This document shows positions 16,846-27,800 of a stretch of 64,000 nt of DNA, one piece after another. The first letter of the stretch is position 1. The number at the start of each line of letters is the position of its first letter. This stretch comes from Bdellovibrio sp. GT3 (GTDB lineage Bacteria > Bdellovibrionota > Bdellovibrionia > Bdellovibrionales > Bdellovibrionaceae). The DNA lies in contig NZ_JBBNAD010000001.1 of assembly GCF_037996765.1 (NCBI RefSeq), forward strand, positions 1 to 64,000, written 5' to 3'. The position numbers and the translations under genes are program-made. The notes under the pieces are model-generated. The model did no database searches. It saw nothing but the letters and a program-made list of their open reading frames with translations, and was not told the DNA's origin.

Positions 16846-17280
16846 TCAGTCGATTTTGATGCCTTCGTTTTTTGCTTTGATGATTTTGTGGATTACCTGC
16901 ATCCAATCGGAATTTGACAGTGGGGAATACCCGCGGTCGATTTGCCAACCATAGCCCCAGCGATAGCTGGTATGAAATACGGGATGGCCCCCCATACGTA
17001 CAGCATAGTAGTAGGTTTCCGCCACATTCGGGTAACCCTTGTTCTCGATGCACACTTTCAATTGATGATCGGCATTCAATCGTTCATCTGCCGTACCACC
17101 ACGCCAATAGGCGACGTCGTGTTTTACGCAACAATCCAGAAACGCTTCGGCATCTTCAATCCAAATACCATCTGGGCTGCGGCTGCAACCATCCGTTGTA
17201 AAGTCGCTAAGCTGATTCGCCACAGACTGATGGGCGAATCCCAAAATAAGCATAAATGATAATACGATTGCTGTTTTCAT
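16846..17280 (-). CDS. Exported phospholipase A2-like protein
   Basis: Start taken at ATG 17280, which places a signal peptide (KTAIVLSFMLILGFAHQSVA) first. The 144-residue product has the PLA2 core: TDGCS near residue 30 and CCVKHDVAYWRGG with Cys50-Cys51 and the His54-Asp55 catalytic dyad, followed by R..AD..L..C. This matches small prokaryotic PLA2-like proteins in which the calcium loop is reduced. It would hydrolyse the sn-2 ester of phospholipids outside the cell. It lies 13 bases after the App1-like gene with GGAT as ribosome-binding site, so the two form an operon. An active enzyme is likely but untested. Confidence 0.75.
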   Translation of the reverse strand: MKTAIVLSFMLILGFAHQSVANQLSDFTTDGCSRSPDGIWIEDAEAFLDCCVKHDVAYWRGGTADERLNADHQLKVCIENKGYPNVAETYYYAVRMGGHPVFHTSYRWGYGWQIDRGYSPLSNSDWMQVIHKIIKAKNEGIKID

Positions 17281-17293
17281 CTTGATCCGGGGC

Positions 17294-18076
17294 TTATTGG
17301 CAGCGCTCGTTAATCGCATTCATGATCTGAGTGAGTTTTCGTGTTGGGTTTCTGACGTCCCATTGCCATACGAAGTCACGGCAGTCCTGCCATTTCGGAA
17401 ATACCATAGGACCGAAGTTTTCAGATCCATCGTCTTTCTTCAGTCGATCATAAACAATGCTCTCGATACCTTTGTAGGTGCTCAGGGGAAGGATCTGTCT
17501 GGAAATCAAATCCAGTGTCACTTCCACGCTGGTAACAAAGCCGATTTGTCCTGGCATAGTCGGGTTTTTGGATTCACCCAGTCGGGAATAAGCCTCACGA
17601 ATATATGTCAAAGACGGAATTTGCGGGAACTCACGAACCATTTGGTCGTAGACGATTGTGTCGAATTGACCGTTGTCGCCAAAGTAAATCACCATGTCCG
17701 GATGTTCGTACTTTAACAAAGCACGGATCACCTTTTGTTTCAGTTCAGGATCCTGTTTGATCCCACTGTTCATGTGCAGCTTGGTAATAGGGAACCCGTT
17801 CTCCTCCAGAAAGTCGGAGTGCTGCTCTTGCATCAAAATTTTTGGCGCCAGGCTGACATAGTGAAATTCAATGTCGGGGATTTGGTTTTGCAAGGCCTGA
17901 TAGATTTCTGCCATTCCGACAAAGCGGCTGTCATCATCAAGGGCGGAGCCCGCAGAGCGGGACTTTGAAAGAATATTGGAGACCTTGATAGTGTCGTCGA
18001 TATCCGAAATAACAAGAGTTTTTGCCTCTGCAAGAGACGTCATCAGCAGTAGGGAAAGCAATAGCATTTTGTTCAT
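17294..18076 (-). CDS. Exported App1-type (HAD-fold) phosphatase
   Basis: Start taken at ATG 18076 (GGAGG 4 bases upstream). A signal peptide (MLLLSLLLMTSLAEA) is followed at once by TLVISDIDDTIKVSNI, a HAD-type DxDxT motif (Asp25, Asp27, Thr29). LAPKILMQ, IYFGDNGQFDTIVY near residue 145 supply the remaining acidic motif. This layout matches the catalytic domain of the App1/DUF2183 family, whose yeast member is a phosphatidate phosphatase. Here it would act in the periplasm or outside the cell. It is followed in the same operon by a PLA2-like protein, which suggests joint attack on phospholipids. Confidence 0.8.
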   Translation of the reverse strand: MNKMLLLSLLLMTSLAEAKTLVISDIDDTIKVSNILSKSRSAGSALDDDSRFVGMAEIYQALQNQIPDIEFHYVSLAPKILMQEQHSDFLEENGFPITKLHMNSGIKQDPELKQKVIRALLKYEHPDMVIYFGDNGQFDTIVYDQMVREFPQIPSLTYIREAYSRLGESKNPTMPGQIGFVTSVEVTLDLISRQILPLSTYKGIESIVYDRLKKDDGSENFGPMVFPKWQDCRDFVWQWDVRNPTRKLTQIMNAINERCQ

Positions 18077-18197
18077 CGATCCTCCAACAGTGACCAACAA
18101 TTCGACAACCCTGCAAATAACACCTTTTGGATGTTTAAGAGCCAGGCTTTAATTGAGCACATTTAACTGTGGGATACTTAAGCAATCGACGTGCCGA

Positions 18198-19214
18198 CTA
18201 GAAAACAGAAAGTTCCTTTTGAACGCGCAGTTCATTGGAGACCTTTTGCAGGTCTTCAGGAACCGTAATCAGAGCGCCTCGTGGAATCTCTTGTTGGATT
18301 TTAAACTTGTGCATCCACGCCAGGAATTCACGGTCAGGACCACGGCAAATCATCTGACGATCTTTGCCTTTTTCCTTCAATGTATCACCGACAACGCGGG
18401 CTGCGTGAATGGGTGATGGTTTTGTTTTTCGCATCAAAAGATAGCTGGTGGTCAGGGTGCGATTCTTCATGGGGAGTTGCTCTTCCATGGATAGAAACCA
18501 CTTGGGCGCGGCAAAGTGAATGCGATCATGACACCAGTCAGTTTTTGACTGGGTCAACTGAGGGCACAAACCTTCGTGAGTGCAAGGGGCCCACACGTGA
18601 AAGCCTTTTTCCAAAAGCTTTGCACGAAGCTGCATCAGCTTTCGGCCATCCTGCTGAGTGGAAGGCTCGGCAATCATCAACGCCTCACACTGGTAGGCCC
18701 AGTCAGGAAGTTCGGCAAGTTCGGTCAATGAGTACGAGAACAGAGCCAATATCTTTTTGGGATTTTTAATCTTGGAGGCATTGATCGTGCGGATCCACTC
18801 TTCCGATTTAAAGAAGGGGAAGTACTTTTCGATCAGGCGCTGTGGTTCGGTTGCACGCTCAATCAGTGTGTATTTCAAGTTCTGAGTTTCCGACAGACTT
18901 AAAGAGGCGGTCGCAAGACCCGCACCGAAATCCAGGACTTCTTCAAGGTCTGCGAAAAACCCACGTTTTTCACCTTCCAGGATCACCGCACGCAAGCGAG
19001 CAGCGTTCAACGGAAGGTAATAGCAAAGATAGGCGATCTGCGCCCAGGACTCATGCCATGGCGTTTGGCCATCAGGTTCATTGATAAAGAAATCAGACAG
19101 TGCCAGCACGCGCTTGGACAGCTCCTTGGAATCATTCAAGGTGAGTTTATAATCGGCTAAAGCGTTGGCGATAGCTGTTTCAATATTTTCAGGAATTGTG
19201 AACTGTCTTTGCAT
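18198..19214 (-). CDS. Rsm22-family methyltransferase-like protein
   Basis: Encodes 338 residues. The N-terminal half is helical; a methyltransferase-like segment EEVLDFGAGLATASLSL (about 92-108) resembles the SAM-binding motif. C-terminally, APCTHEGLCPQ and DWCHDRIHF bear the cysteines that, in Rsm22 proteins, bind an iron-sulfur cluster, followed by KNRTLTTSYLLMRK. In mitochondria this family is needed for small-subunit assembly; in bacteria its role is little known. The start is 13 bases after the heptosyltransferase stop, within a probable gcvP operon. Family call is good, enzymatic activity uncertain. Confidence 0.8.
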   Translation of the reverse strand: MQRQFTIPENIETAIANALADYKLTLNDSKELSKRVLALSDFFINEPDGQTPWHESWAQIAYLCYYLPLNAARLRAVILEGEKRGFFADLEEVLDFGAGLATASLSLSETQNLKYTLIERATEPQRLIEKYFPFFKSEEWIRTINASKIKNPKKILALFSYSLTELAELPDWAYQCEALMIAEPSTQQDGRKLMQLRAKLLEKGFHVWAPCTHEGLCPQLTQSKTDWCHDRIHFAAPKWFLSMEEQLPMKNRTLTTSYLLMRKTKPSPIHAARVVGDTLKEKGKDRQMICRGPDREFLAWMHKFKIQQEIPRGALITVPEDLQKVSNELRVQKELSVF

Positions 19215-19227
19215 GGATGCGGGGATT

Positions 19228-20199
19228 CTACAGACTATTGAGCGCTTTTAGCAAATCTTCGACTTGGATTTCTTCCATAGCATGGTCAAATGGGGGATTT
19301 TCGTTCTTGGAGACGAAAATTTTTACATTCTCTCCGCGGGCCGCCCAGCGACGAGGATGTTGAACGCGGATGGGGGAGTATAAACCCAGAACCGGAGCTC
19401 CCAGCGAAGCTGCCATATGCGCAACACCTGTGCTTGGCACAATCACGGCCTTGGAGTTTTTAAGAACAGTGAAAAGCTCGGCGGGCTTCAGTTTGTTTTG
19501 CAGATTAATGACCTGAGGATCATTCTTAAAGCGGGCTTTGATGGCGGTTAAAAATGGTTCATCCGCTGGCGTACCGGTCAGTGCGACCTTCGTGAATGGA
19601 GTGATTTGTTCAATCAATGAAATATAACGATCCGTCGGCCAGTTTAGAGCAGAGCCGGCCATTCCGGGGTGGACCACAACATAATTTTTCTCGGTCAGTT
19701 CATGCTTGTTTAAAAGCTCTGAATTTACAGGTGCAGAGAGCTTCAGAACCGGAGTGGGCTCTTTGGACTTTTCATCCAAAGCAAAGCGCAACAAGTCCAT
19801 GTTGTAATCAGCTTCGTGCTGTACAGCCTGACTGCGGCGTTGGCGCAAACCTTTATTCAAAAACAAAAAGCTGTGCCACTGGGATTGTACCCCAGCACGG
19901 ACTTTCACACCTTCAGCCCACAACGCAAACGAAACCCACCACGGGGCTTGAAAGCTGACTGCGACATCGGGTTTGAATTCACGAATAAAAGTACGAAGAG
20001 ATTGCAGTGAAGCTTTCCAGTTATCTTTGGAAAGCTCGATATAGGAACGTTTGGGATCGGCATTGTCGGGAATAAATCCCAAGCCTTTGGCGATCACCCA
20101 CTTCACTTCTTTATCCGCCATGAATCCCGCCTGATCCACACACATTGTGGAGATCAGGTCACCGATTTTATCAAGGCGGATAAGAAGGACTTTTTTCAT
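19228..20199 (-). CDS. Glycosyltransferase family 9 heptosyltransferase
   Basis: Encodes 323 residues of the ADP-heptose:LPS heptosyltransferase family. Features are LLIRLDKIGDLI at the N-terminus, VVVHPGMAGSALNWP near 170, VALTGTPADEPF, and VPSTGVAHMAASLGAPVLGLYSP near 255, where the C-terminal domain binds the nucleotide sugar. It would add heptose to the lipopolysaccharide core at the inner face of the membrane. The ATG follows the gcvP stop codon without a gap, so it is read from the same message. A kinase for heptose-phosphate synthesis lies far away at 47168. Confidence 0.9.
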   Translation of the reverse strand: MKKVLLIRLDKIGDLISTMCVDQAGFMADKEVKWVIAKGLGFIPDNADPKRSYIELSKDNWKASLQSLRTFIREFKPDVAVSFQAPWWVSFALWAEGVKVRAGVQSQWHSFLFLNKGLRQRRSQAVQHEADYNMDLLRFALDEKSKEPTPVLKLSAPVNSELLNKHELTEKNYVVVHPGMAGSALNWPTDRYISLIEQITPFTKVALTGTPADEPFLTAIKARFKNDPQVINLQNKLKPAELFTVLKNSKAVIVPSTGVAHMAASLGAPVLGLYSPIRVQHPRRWAARGENVKIFVSKNENPPFDHAMEEIQVEDLLKALNSL

Positions 20200-23070
20200 C
20201 TATCGGTATTCTTCGATGGATGGGCAAGAGCAGATCAGGTTGCGGTCGCCGTAGGCGTTGTCCACGCGGCCGACCACTGGCCAGAACTTGTTCGTGCGAA
20301 GCCACTCTACTGGGTAAACCGCTTCTTCGCGAGAGTACGGATGATTCCATTCAGGTTTCATCATCATCTGCGCTGTGTGCGGAGAATTTTTAAGAGCGTT
20401 GTTTTCCTTGTCCATTTTACCAGTCTCAACCGCAGTGATTTCTTTGCGGATGGAAAGCATGGCATCGATGAAGCGATCCACCTCTTGTTTCGGTTCAGAT
20501 TCTGTCGGCTCAATCATCAATGTGCCCGCTACCGGGAAGGACATTGTTGGAGCATGGAAGCCGTAGTCGATCAGACGTTTTGCAACGTCAGTCACGTCGA
20601 TACCGGAAGCTGTTTTGATATCGCGAACGTCGATAATACATTCATGGGCCACATAACCGCTTTTACCTTTGTAAAGAACCGGGTAGGCCTTTTCCAATTT
20701 CTTAGCGATGTAGTTTGCAGACAAGATTGATACCAAAGTCGCCTTACGCAGACCTTCAGCGCCCATCATTGTGATGTACGCCCAAGAGATCGGAAGAATC
20801 GAAGCCGAGCCCCAAGGAGCTGACGTCGTTGAAGTGATACCGTTTGCAGGACCCGCTTCAGGAATTACCGAGTGCTTGGGCAAGAACTCTTTCAAGTGAG
20901 CACCGACACCGATTGGACCCACGCCAGGTCCGCCACCACCGTGAGGGATGGCGAATGTTTTGTGTAAGTTCATGTGAGATACGTCAGCACCGAAAGTACC
21001 TGGGCGGCACATGCCAACCAGGGCGTTCATGTTTGCGCCGTCCATGTACACTTGGCCGCCGTTTGCGTGAACGATATCGCAGATTTCTTTGATACCTTCT
21101 TCGTAAACACCGTGCGTGGATGGGTAAGTGATCATCAGCGCAGACAAATTGTCTTTGTGTTGTTCCGCCTTAGCCTTCAAGTCAGAGATTTCAACGTTAC
21201 CCAAGTCGTCGCAGTTCACAACAACCACTTGCATGCCGGCCAAAGCTGCTGATGCAGGGTTTGTTCCGTGCGCAGATGAAGGGATTAAGCAGATGTTTCT
21301 GTGACCTTGGCCACGGGATTGGTGGTATTTGCGAATTACCAATAGACCCGCGTATTCGCCTTGAGAACCTGCATTTGGTTGCAAGCTGACAGCGGCGAAG
21401 CCCGTGATATCGCAAAGTTTGTTTTCAAGGTCTTTGATCATTTCAATCAAACCAGAAGTTTGGGAAACCGGAGCAAACGGGTGAAGTTTGCTGATCTCTG
21501 GCCAGGAAACCGGAACCAGCTCTGTCGTTGCATTCAATTTCATTGTGCAAGAACCCAATGGAATCATTGAGTGAGTCAAAGTGATGTCTTTGTTTTGCAA
21601 GTGGTGGATGTAACGAAGAAGCTCAGTCTCACTGTGGTGTGAGTTGAACACCGGGTTTGTCATGAATGCAGATTTACGTGACAATTCCGCTGGGATTTCC
21701 AGCTTCAAAGTCGCATCGATAGTCTGGCAATCGAAAGCCGCTTTGTTGCCGCCATTGAATGCCATCCAAACTGTTTCAACGTCCGTCAATGTGACAGTCT
21801 CGTTCAGAGCGATGCCCAAAGTCTTGTCGTTGATTTTTCTGAAGTTCATGCCCAGCTCTTCAGCGTGCGCCAAAATGCTTGCAGCATTGTCAGAAGTAAC
21901 AGTCACAGTATCGAAGAACGCATTCTTGGAAACGTTGTAACCAAGTTTCGACAAACCGTCAGCCATGATCGCAGTCAGGCGATTCACGCGCATCGCGATT
22001 TTCTTTAAACCCTGTGGCCCGTGGTAAACAGCGTACATGGATGCCATGTTCGCCAATAGAACCTGAGCCGTACAGATATTGGAAGTCGCTTTTTCACGAC
22101 GGATATGTTGTTCACGAGTTTGCAAAGCCAGACGCAAAGCTTGTTTGCCTTGGGAGTCCACAGACACACCCACAAGACGGCCTGGCATCATGCGCTTATA
22201 AGTATCTTTGGTTGCCAGGAATGCCGCGTGAGGGCCACCGTAACCCAATGGTACACCGAAACGTTGAGAGTTACCGACAACGATGTCAGCACCCCACTCG
22301 CCCGGAGGAGTTAAAAGAGTCATTGCCAGAAGATCCACGGACGCCACAACGTGTGCACCTTGGTCTTTGTATTTTTTCGCAAGGTCAGCATAGTTCTCTA
22401 CAGCACCTTCAGTGTCAGGGTACTGGAAGAACACACCGAACGCCGCTTTTGCAAAATCGTATGTCGCAGGATTCGTGACGATCATCTCCAAGCCCAATGG
22501 CTCAGCACGGGTGCCCAGAACTTCAATCACATGGGGATGCATTTTATCAGAAACGACAAATGCATTTGCTTTGGTTTTGCAAAGTGCGTGAGCCATGAAC
22601 ATGGCTTCAGCCGCCGCAGTTCCTTCATCCAAAAGGGATGAGTTGGAAATCTGCATGCCAGTCAGGTCTGCAACCATAGTCTGGAAGTTCAACAGTGCTT
22701 CCAAGCGACCTTGTGCAATCTCTGCCTGATAAGGAGTGTAGGCTGTGTACCAAACCGGATTTTCAAAGATGTTTCTTTGAATGATGGTCGGTGTGATCGA
22801 GTCATGGAAGCCCATGCCGATGTAGGACTTCATCACTTTGTTTTTTGAAACCATCGACTTCAAATGATTCAGCAAACCGAATTCAGAAATGCCGGGACCG
22901 ACACCTTCGAATTTATGTTCAGTGCGAATTTGGGAAGGAATGATTTTGTTGGCAAGTTCATCCAAAGAAGCAAATCCAAGCTCTTTCAACATCTCTTGGA
23001 CGTCGGAATCGCTTGGGCCGATATGGCGTGGAATAAACTCATTTCTAGGAGACAAATCGTCGATTTTCAT
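20200..23070 (-). CDS. gcvP: Glycine dehydrogenase (decarboxylating), P protein
   Basis: Encodes a full-length 956-residue P protein of the glycine cleavage system. It decarboxylates glycine using pyridoxal phosphate and passes the aminomethyl group to the H protein. The fused N- and C-terminal halves are present: [17 protein letters not shown] at the start, and the PLP-lysine region [17 protein letters not shown] near residue 700. Start taken at ATG 23070 (GAGG upstream), two codons after a GTG. gcvT and gcvH are not in this window; upstream on the same strand is an unrelated membrane protein. No glycine riboswitch is seen in the 100 bases before it. The downstream heptosyltransferase and rsm22-like genes are coupled to it. 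Confidence 0.97.
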   Translation of the reverse strand: MKIDDLSPRNEFIPRHIGPSDSDVQEMLKELGFASLDELANKIIPSQIRTEHKFEGVGPGISEFGLLNHLKSMVSKNKVMKSYIGMGFHDSITPTIIQRNIFENPVWYTAYTPYQAEIAQGRLEALLNFQTMVADLTGMQISNSSLLDEGTAAAEAMFMAHALCKTKANAFVVSDKMHPHVIEVLGTRAEPLGLEMIVTNPATYDFAKAAFGVFFQYPDTEGAVENYADLAKKYKDQGAHVVASVDLLAMTLLTPPGEWGADIVVGNSQRFGVPLGYGGPHAAFLATKDTYKRMMPGRLVGVSVDSQGKQALRLALQTREQHIRREKATSNICTAQVLLANMASMYAVYHGPQGLKKIAMRVNRLTAIMADGLSKLGYNVSKNAFFDTVTVTSDNAASILAHAEELGMNFRKINDKTLGIALNETVTLTDVETVWMAFNGGNKAAFDCQTIDATLKLEIPAELSRKSAFMTNPVFNSHHSETELLRYIHHLQNKDITLTHSMIPLGSCTMKLNATTELVPVSWPEISKLHPFAPVSQTSGLIEMIKDLENKLCDITGFAAVSLQPNAGSQGEYAGLLVIRKYHQSRGQGHRNICLIPSSAHGTNPASAALAGMQVVVVNCDDLGNVEISDLKAKAEQHKDNLSALMITYPSTHGVYEEGIKEICDIVHANGGQVYMDGANMNALVGMCRPGTFGADVSHMNLHKTFAIPHGGGGPGVGPIGVGAHLKEFLPKHSVIPEAGPANGITSTTSAPWGSASILPISWAYITMMGAEGLRKATLVSILSANYIAKKLEKAYPVLYKGKSGYVAHECIIDVRDIKTASGIDVTDVAKRLIDYGFHAPTMSFPVAGTLMIEPTESEPKQEVDRFIDAMLSIRKEITAVETGKMDKENNALKNSPHTAQMMMKPEWNHPYSREEAVYPVEWLRTNKFWPVVGRVDNAYGDRNLICSCPSIEEYR

Positions 23071-23089
23071 AAACACCTCAATAACGCAA

Positions 23090-23112
23090 AAGAGCCTAGC
23101 ACAGCCGCTCTT
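23090..23112 (-). terminator. Weak hairpin before gcvP
   Basis: AAGAGC pairs with GCTCTT around an 11-base loop, followed by TTGCG on the minus strand. It may partly end transcription from the 23171 gene, or lie in the gcvP leader. Confidence 0.35.
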
Positions 23113-23170
23113 CCGGTTAAAGTGTTGGCTCGCGACAGAGCAAGGGCGCTAATGCAAGGCAATATGCCGA

Positions 23171-23827
23171 TTATAGCCTAAACAGGCTTGATTCGCATTG
23201 TGAGGAAACCTTTTTGGGACTTGTGCCTGTATGACAGGCCTTTATCAGCGAGCGAAACTGTTCAAGTTGCTCGGTTTGTTCTTTAAATGAATTTAAACGG
23301 GTGGACAGACTGGGAAGATTGGCCAAAAGAGTGGTTTCCAGTCGCAGGGCCAGCCAGACTTTGCTTTTAGACTCGCGTCCTTCCTCTTTCAAAATGTCGT
23401 TCATAACTGAGCGCATTGAAGGTGGCAGAGTGCGGGAGACCAGGGACATTTGTTCCAGTTTAAAGCGGAAAAGGGGATCCTTAAACGCGCGGTTGCCGGT
23501 TTCCTTGTAATAGCTGACCAGATAGTCGGTTTTTCCGTTGATCAACTCGTCTTCATCAAGTCCCACAGGGTTGCAGATGGTGGAGCAAAGAGGGGGCATT
23601 TTTTTGCCCTGAATTTGAGCAAAAAGACCCTCGAAGGTACCAATTTCCGCAAGGTAGCCTTCGCTGATCTTTGCAACTTCATTCATGTTCGGATCAGTCG
23701 GCGCTTCTTTGTGAAAGTGTCTGATGCCAATGTAGGCTGCGGCACCCAGGCCCAAGAAACCTGTCAGGATGAAAGTGAAAATAAAAATGGCCGAGTACTT
23801 CAGGCCGAATCGCACATGCTTGTTCAT
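23171..23827 (-). CDS. Membrane-anchored protein of unknown function
   Basis: Encodes 218 residues. One long N-terminal hydrophobic segment (YSAIFIFTFILTGFLGLGAAAYIGI, about 11-35) would anchor it in the inner membrane with the rest in the periplasm. The remainder is mainly helical, with conserved-looking prolines in LPPSMRSVMNDIL and four Cys (CSTIC, CHTG, CESS). I do not recognise a family. It stands alone between the LamG gene and gcvP. Confidence 0.7.
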   Translation of the reverse strand: MNKHVRFGLKYSAIFIFTFILTGFLGLGAAAYIGIRHFHKEAPTDPNMNEVAKISEGYLAEIGTFEGLFAQIQGKKMPPLCSTICNPVGLDEDELINGKTDYLVSYYKETGNRAFKDPLFRFKLEQMSLVSRTLPPSMRSVMNDILKEEGRESKSKVWLALRLETTLLANLPSLSTRLNSFKEQTEQLEQFRSLIKACHTGTSPKKVSSQCESSLFRL

Positions 23828-23883
23828 TCCGGATTATTTTATCCGAACGAACCTCTGGTGGGCAATGCTCGCCGTCCCTTGGT

Positions 23884-24804
23884 CTAATTGCACTTTTGGT
23901 GTTTATAAAGTGTGGCTACTTCAGCTCCGGTCAGAGCTTTATTCCAGACGACGACTTCATCCATACTTCCGGTGAGGGAGTTGGAATTGGGATTTGATCC
24001 TGTGGAAGCAGGTTTACCGAATAAAATAAACGGGTAGCCGGAATCTAAATTGAAGCCGCCGGTACCATTGGCTCCTGTAGCGTAACCTCCATAGGAGGCT
24101 TGGTTGGTGCAAGTTCCTGTCAACCGGGGATCTGAACCTGTGTGAACCACTTCAGTGCCGTCCAAATAGTATTTGAGGCCTGTGTAGTTTGAAGTTCCAT
24201 CCCAAGTCACCACGAGGTGATGCCAGGTTTTTGAAGCCCAATATGTTGAAGACAGAGGGCATGACTGACGTTCCATATTTGATGAACTGTGAACTTTACG
24301 AAAATCCAGTGAGCCGTCAGTGCGAAAAACGAAGAAGTAACCTCGCGATGAATTGTCATCGCTTTTGTAAAACAAACGCTGATTGTTTCCGGACGGGAAC
24401 GCCATATTTACCCACATACTCACCGTGAGTGCCGGAAGGTCGGCAAGGTCTGTGGTGTTTGTTGTTTTGATGACGTCATTGGCGTTTCCATTGCCTGTGA
24501 TCATTTGTTTTAAAGTCGTTATGGACGAGTTCGCGTAACTTAAATTCGATCCAGCCATTGTCGCAGTTAATGTGGGCCCGCCGGTGAAACCAGTGGGAAG
24601 AACCGAAGAGTTGGCCACTGCGCCGACGGTCCCATCCAGGTGCCAGATGGCAGCTACGGAATTATTTTGCGGTATCCACGCAGATCGATAAGCGGCGACA
24701 CATCGACCACCGCCCGTGCCAGAATCCTGCATGGCTCCGGTTTGCAAACCCATTTGAGCCTGGGCTGCGATCGGTAAAAGAGTCAGCAGTAGCCACTTAC
24801 TCAT
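23884..24804 (-). CDS. Exported LamG-domain protein
   Basis: Start taken at ATG 24804, which overlaps the stop of the fibre gene by one base (TAATG). The 306-residue product has a signal peptide (SKWLLLTLLPIAAQAQ). Residues about 50-300 form a LamG/concanavalin-like jelly-roll: AIWHLDGTVGAVA, LTVSMWVNMAFP, RGYFFVFRTDGSLDF, TWHHLVVTWDG, LKYYLDGTEV, GSMDEVVVWNKALTGAEV. Such domains bind carbohydrates or proteins on surfaces. Coupling to the fibre gene suggests it belongs to the same surface structure, for example as an associated binding unit. Two Cys pairs may be disulfide-linked. Confidence 0.88.
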   Translation of the reverse strand: MSKWLLLTLLPIAAQAQMGLQTGAMQDSGTGGGRCVAAYRSAWIPQNNSVAAIWHLDGTVGAVANSSVLPTGFTGGPTLTATMAGSNLSYANSSITTLKQMITGNGNANDVIKTTNTTDLADLPALTVSMWVNMAFPSGNNQRLFYKSDDNSSRGYFFVFRTDGSLDFRKVHSSSNMERQSCPLSSTYWASKTWHHLVVTWDGTSNYTGLKYYLDGTEVVHTGSDPRLTGTCTNQASYGGYATGANGTGGFNLDSGYPFILFGKPASTGSNPNSNSLTGSMDEVVVWNKALTGAEVATLYKHQKCN

Positions 24805-27800
24805 TATTGATACCCTGTAGCCCAAGTGATGACGCAATCAAAGTTACCACCATTTGCGATAGTCAGGATGTTATAAGTCGACCAAGTGCTCGCAACTGTC
24901 GGACCGTTCGGTGGCAGGAATTTTGAAGTATTACACCCCGTGAACGTATAGGTACGTGATGTTGCATCCTGAATAACCAGAGTATAGTTACCACCATTTT
25001 GCATATTAGAAAGTGTGATGGCCGTGCCGCCGACAGAGGCCAACGTATGCACGTTGCTCTTGGAAAGATCGACTGCAGCCGCAGCAACGGTGTTCGTCGT
25101 CGAAACAACGGCCGCCGTGGTGGTAATCACGCCAGTAGTATAAGAGATACCCATGCGCTCATCACCATTTGTCTGGAAGCTTAAGTGACCATCACTGTTA
25201 ACGACTTGAATGCTGCCGGATTTTGATTGGTCAGCGGTTCTCATTTGCAGGGCAGGGCCTGCTCCCGCTGGTGTTCCAAAATAAACGTAACCGCGGTGTG
25301 TGTTTGTTCCGTCATGGACTTTGGCCATCAAAACCCCGCGCCCTGTGGCGCCGTTATAGTCAAAGCCACCAATACGTAAATTACCATCAGTGCTGATTGT
25401 GGATGTGGTATAGGTTCCAGCGGTGCCGCCGTTTACTTCAAATGGATAAGTTGGGTTTGTCTCGCCGACACCAATTTTACCATTGGACAAGATAGTCATG
25501 CGGGCAGAGTTATTAGTTCCAATTGTCAAAGAGTTCGCATCAGTCGTACCTACAGTCGCAGCGGCACCGAATGCATTACCGCCGTTAACAAACACGCCGG
25601 ATGCGCCCGTAGTTGGCAAATCTGTTGAAGCAATCGTTCTGAATGAAGTTGCGCCGTCAGCTCCAGTTGGGGCTGCCAGGAATGTTTTCTGTGTTTGTGT
25701 TCCGAAGCTGGATGCGGTCACTGTCGGAGCGGCACAATCCCAACCGGTTACTGTCCATGTCGGAACATGGCCAACAGTCGAACAAGTTGCATTATAGAAT
25801 TTGCCAGTGGAATCTTTCATCACGATTCCAGAAGTGACTGCGAGAACTCCAGTAAAGTCCATATCTGTCGCGATAATAGTTCCATTGGAAATCTTATCTG
25901 AAGTAATAGCACCGGTCGCCACCGTCGGATTCGGGTAAGTACCGGTCAGGTCTCCACCCGCAGTCGCACCACTTTGCATTGCGCCCGTGATACGAGAGTC
26001 ATTACCTGCAGCAAAAGTGGTTGCTGTTGTGCCTTGCAAACTTGCGATGGTAATATCCGTTGGAGCAGCAGCAGAGCCGGTGTTATTACCTTTCAAGGTA
26101 TTTGCTGCCATGTTCGCCATTTTTGCATTGGTCACGGCACTGTTTGCGATGGTAGCTGCAACTGAGCCTGTACCACTGGCTGTTACATCACCAGTTAAGG
26201 CGCTGATCGTACCGCCGCCAGCGGCGATGTTCGTACCATTCACTTTGAAATTGCCCGTAATATTTACGTCACCAACAACATCAAGCGTATAGCCGGGAGT
26301 CGGAGTGCCGATACCCACTCGGCCTTGGTCGTCCAATCGCATGCGCTCGTCCAAGGACGTTGTATTTCTTGTGACGGTAGAGAACATGAGAGCGGAGCCG
26401 TGAGCAGTGTTCGAGTAATTTTGAGTTGCGACTGCCCGCATTTGCGCGCCCAAACCAATACCCCAGGCAGCATTCTTACCACCCCAGAAGTTGAACTCAC
26501 CCAGAGCATCGTTGTTTTGTACCGGCGTAGGACCTGAGGTTGTATCGCCACGGGAATTGATGACCGCAAATTGCGGAGCGCCACCTGTACCAGCAGTTCC
26601 CATATAGTTGGAAACTCTGAATTGAGGATAGCGATCCGCAGTAGATCCGGAATTGGTAACGCTGATGCCCGTGTCAGCATCAGTTTGACGAATATCCAGG
26701 TTGTACTCCGGATTATTCGAGCCGATTCCCACATAGCCGGACGAGTTGATACGCATTCTTTCTGCGGAATTTACTCGGAAAGACATGTATTGGTTTGCCG
26801 GAGTTGCGGCATCCACTTGGTATCTAATGGATCCTTGTTGCGCACTTGATGTATTACCGAAGTAGATCGTCGCTGGCTGAGCATTCATGGTGTACATATT
26901 AATACCTACACCACCAACAGCTTCTCTGTCGAAAGAAGCAACGGATTCAGTTGAAGGAGCATTGGATGATCCAGAGTCACCTTTTACCGCCAACACACCA
27001 TTTCTGATATGAGCTTTATAGGCAGGTGCTCCACCGATCCCGACATTACCTGCAGTATCAACAGTGATACGATCAGTGCCGTTGGTTCGGATCGCCAATT
27101 GATAAGAGTCGTTTGTCCCGATTGTGGCAGTTTGTCCGAAGGAATTACCACCGTTGATAAAGGCTCCATTGGATCCTGTTACTGAAACTGTTTCACCGAC
27201 CACACTCCATGCTGCTCCGGAGTCGGAATAGATTTTCTTCGTGTCAGTCGCGACATAAAGACGTCCTGAAACTCCTGCAGAAGGCAGACTTGAAAACAAA
27301 CCTGAGCCAATGCTTGGAGCCCCACCGTCATTTCGAACTGCATTCGTAATGCCATAGCCAGAAATTGTTGTTGGTTTTCCAGTCACGATTTTTGACCAAT
27401 CAAGATCTGGAATGTCTGTATCTGCCAAGGAAGCAGTACCCGAAGTCACACGACCTTGGGCGTCCGTGGTCACTTTAAAGTAAGTACCCGCCGTTCCTGT
27501 GTTCTTCAACGTCAGCGCGCCCGTATTGGCAATCGTTGCGTCACCACTCATTGTGACAGCCGTTGCAGCATTGGATCCGTTACCAATCCACATTGTGCCA
27601 TTATTCAATGTTGGCAAAACTGCAGTTGGAGCAGCACAAGACCAGCCTGTGACAGACCAAGTGGCCACGTGACCGGAAGTTCCACAACCAAAATTTGCAA
27701 ATTTGCCGGTGGAATCCTTGATAACCAGGTTTGCGGTGCCTGCATTGACACCAGTAAAATCCATATCCGCGCCAACAATTGTGCCGTCAGCGATTTTAGA

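Noticed and set aside
23071-23170. Possible glycine riboswitch before gcvP
   Set aside because: The gap is only 100 bases and lacks the conserved tandem stems; only a weak hairpin is present.
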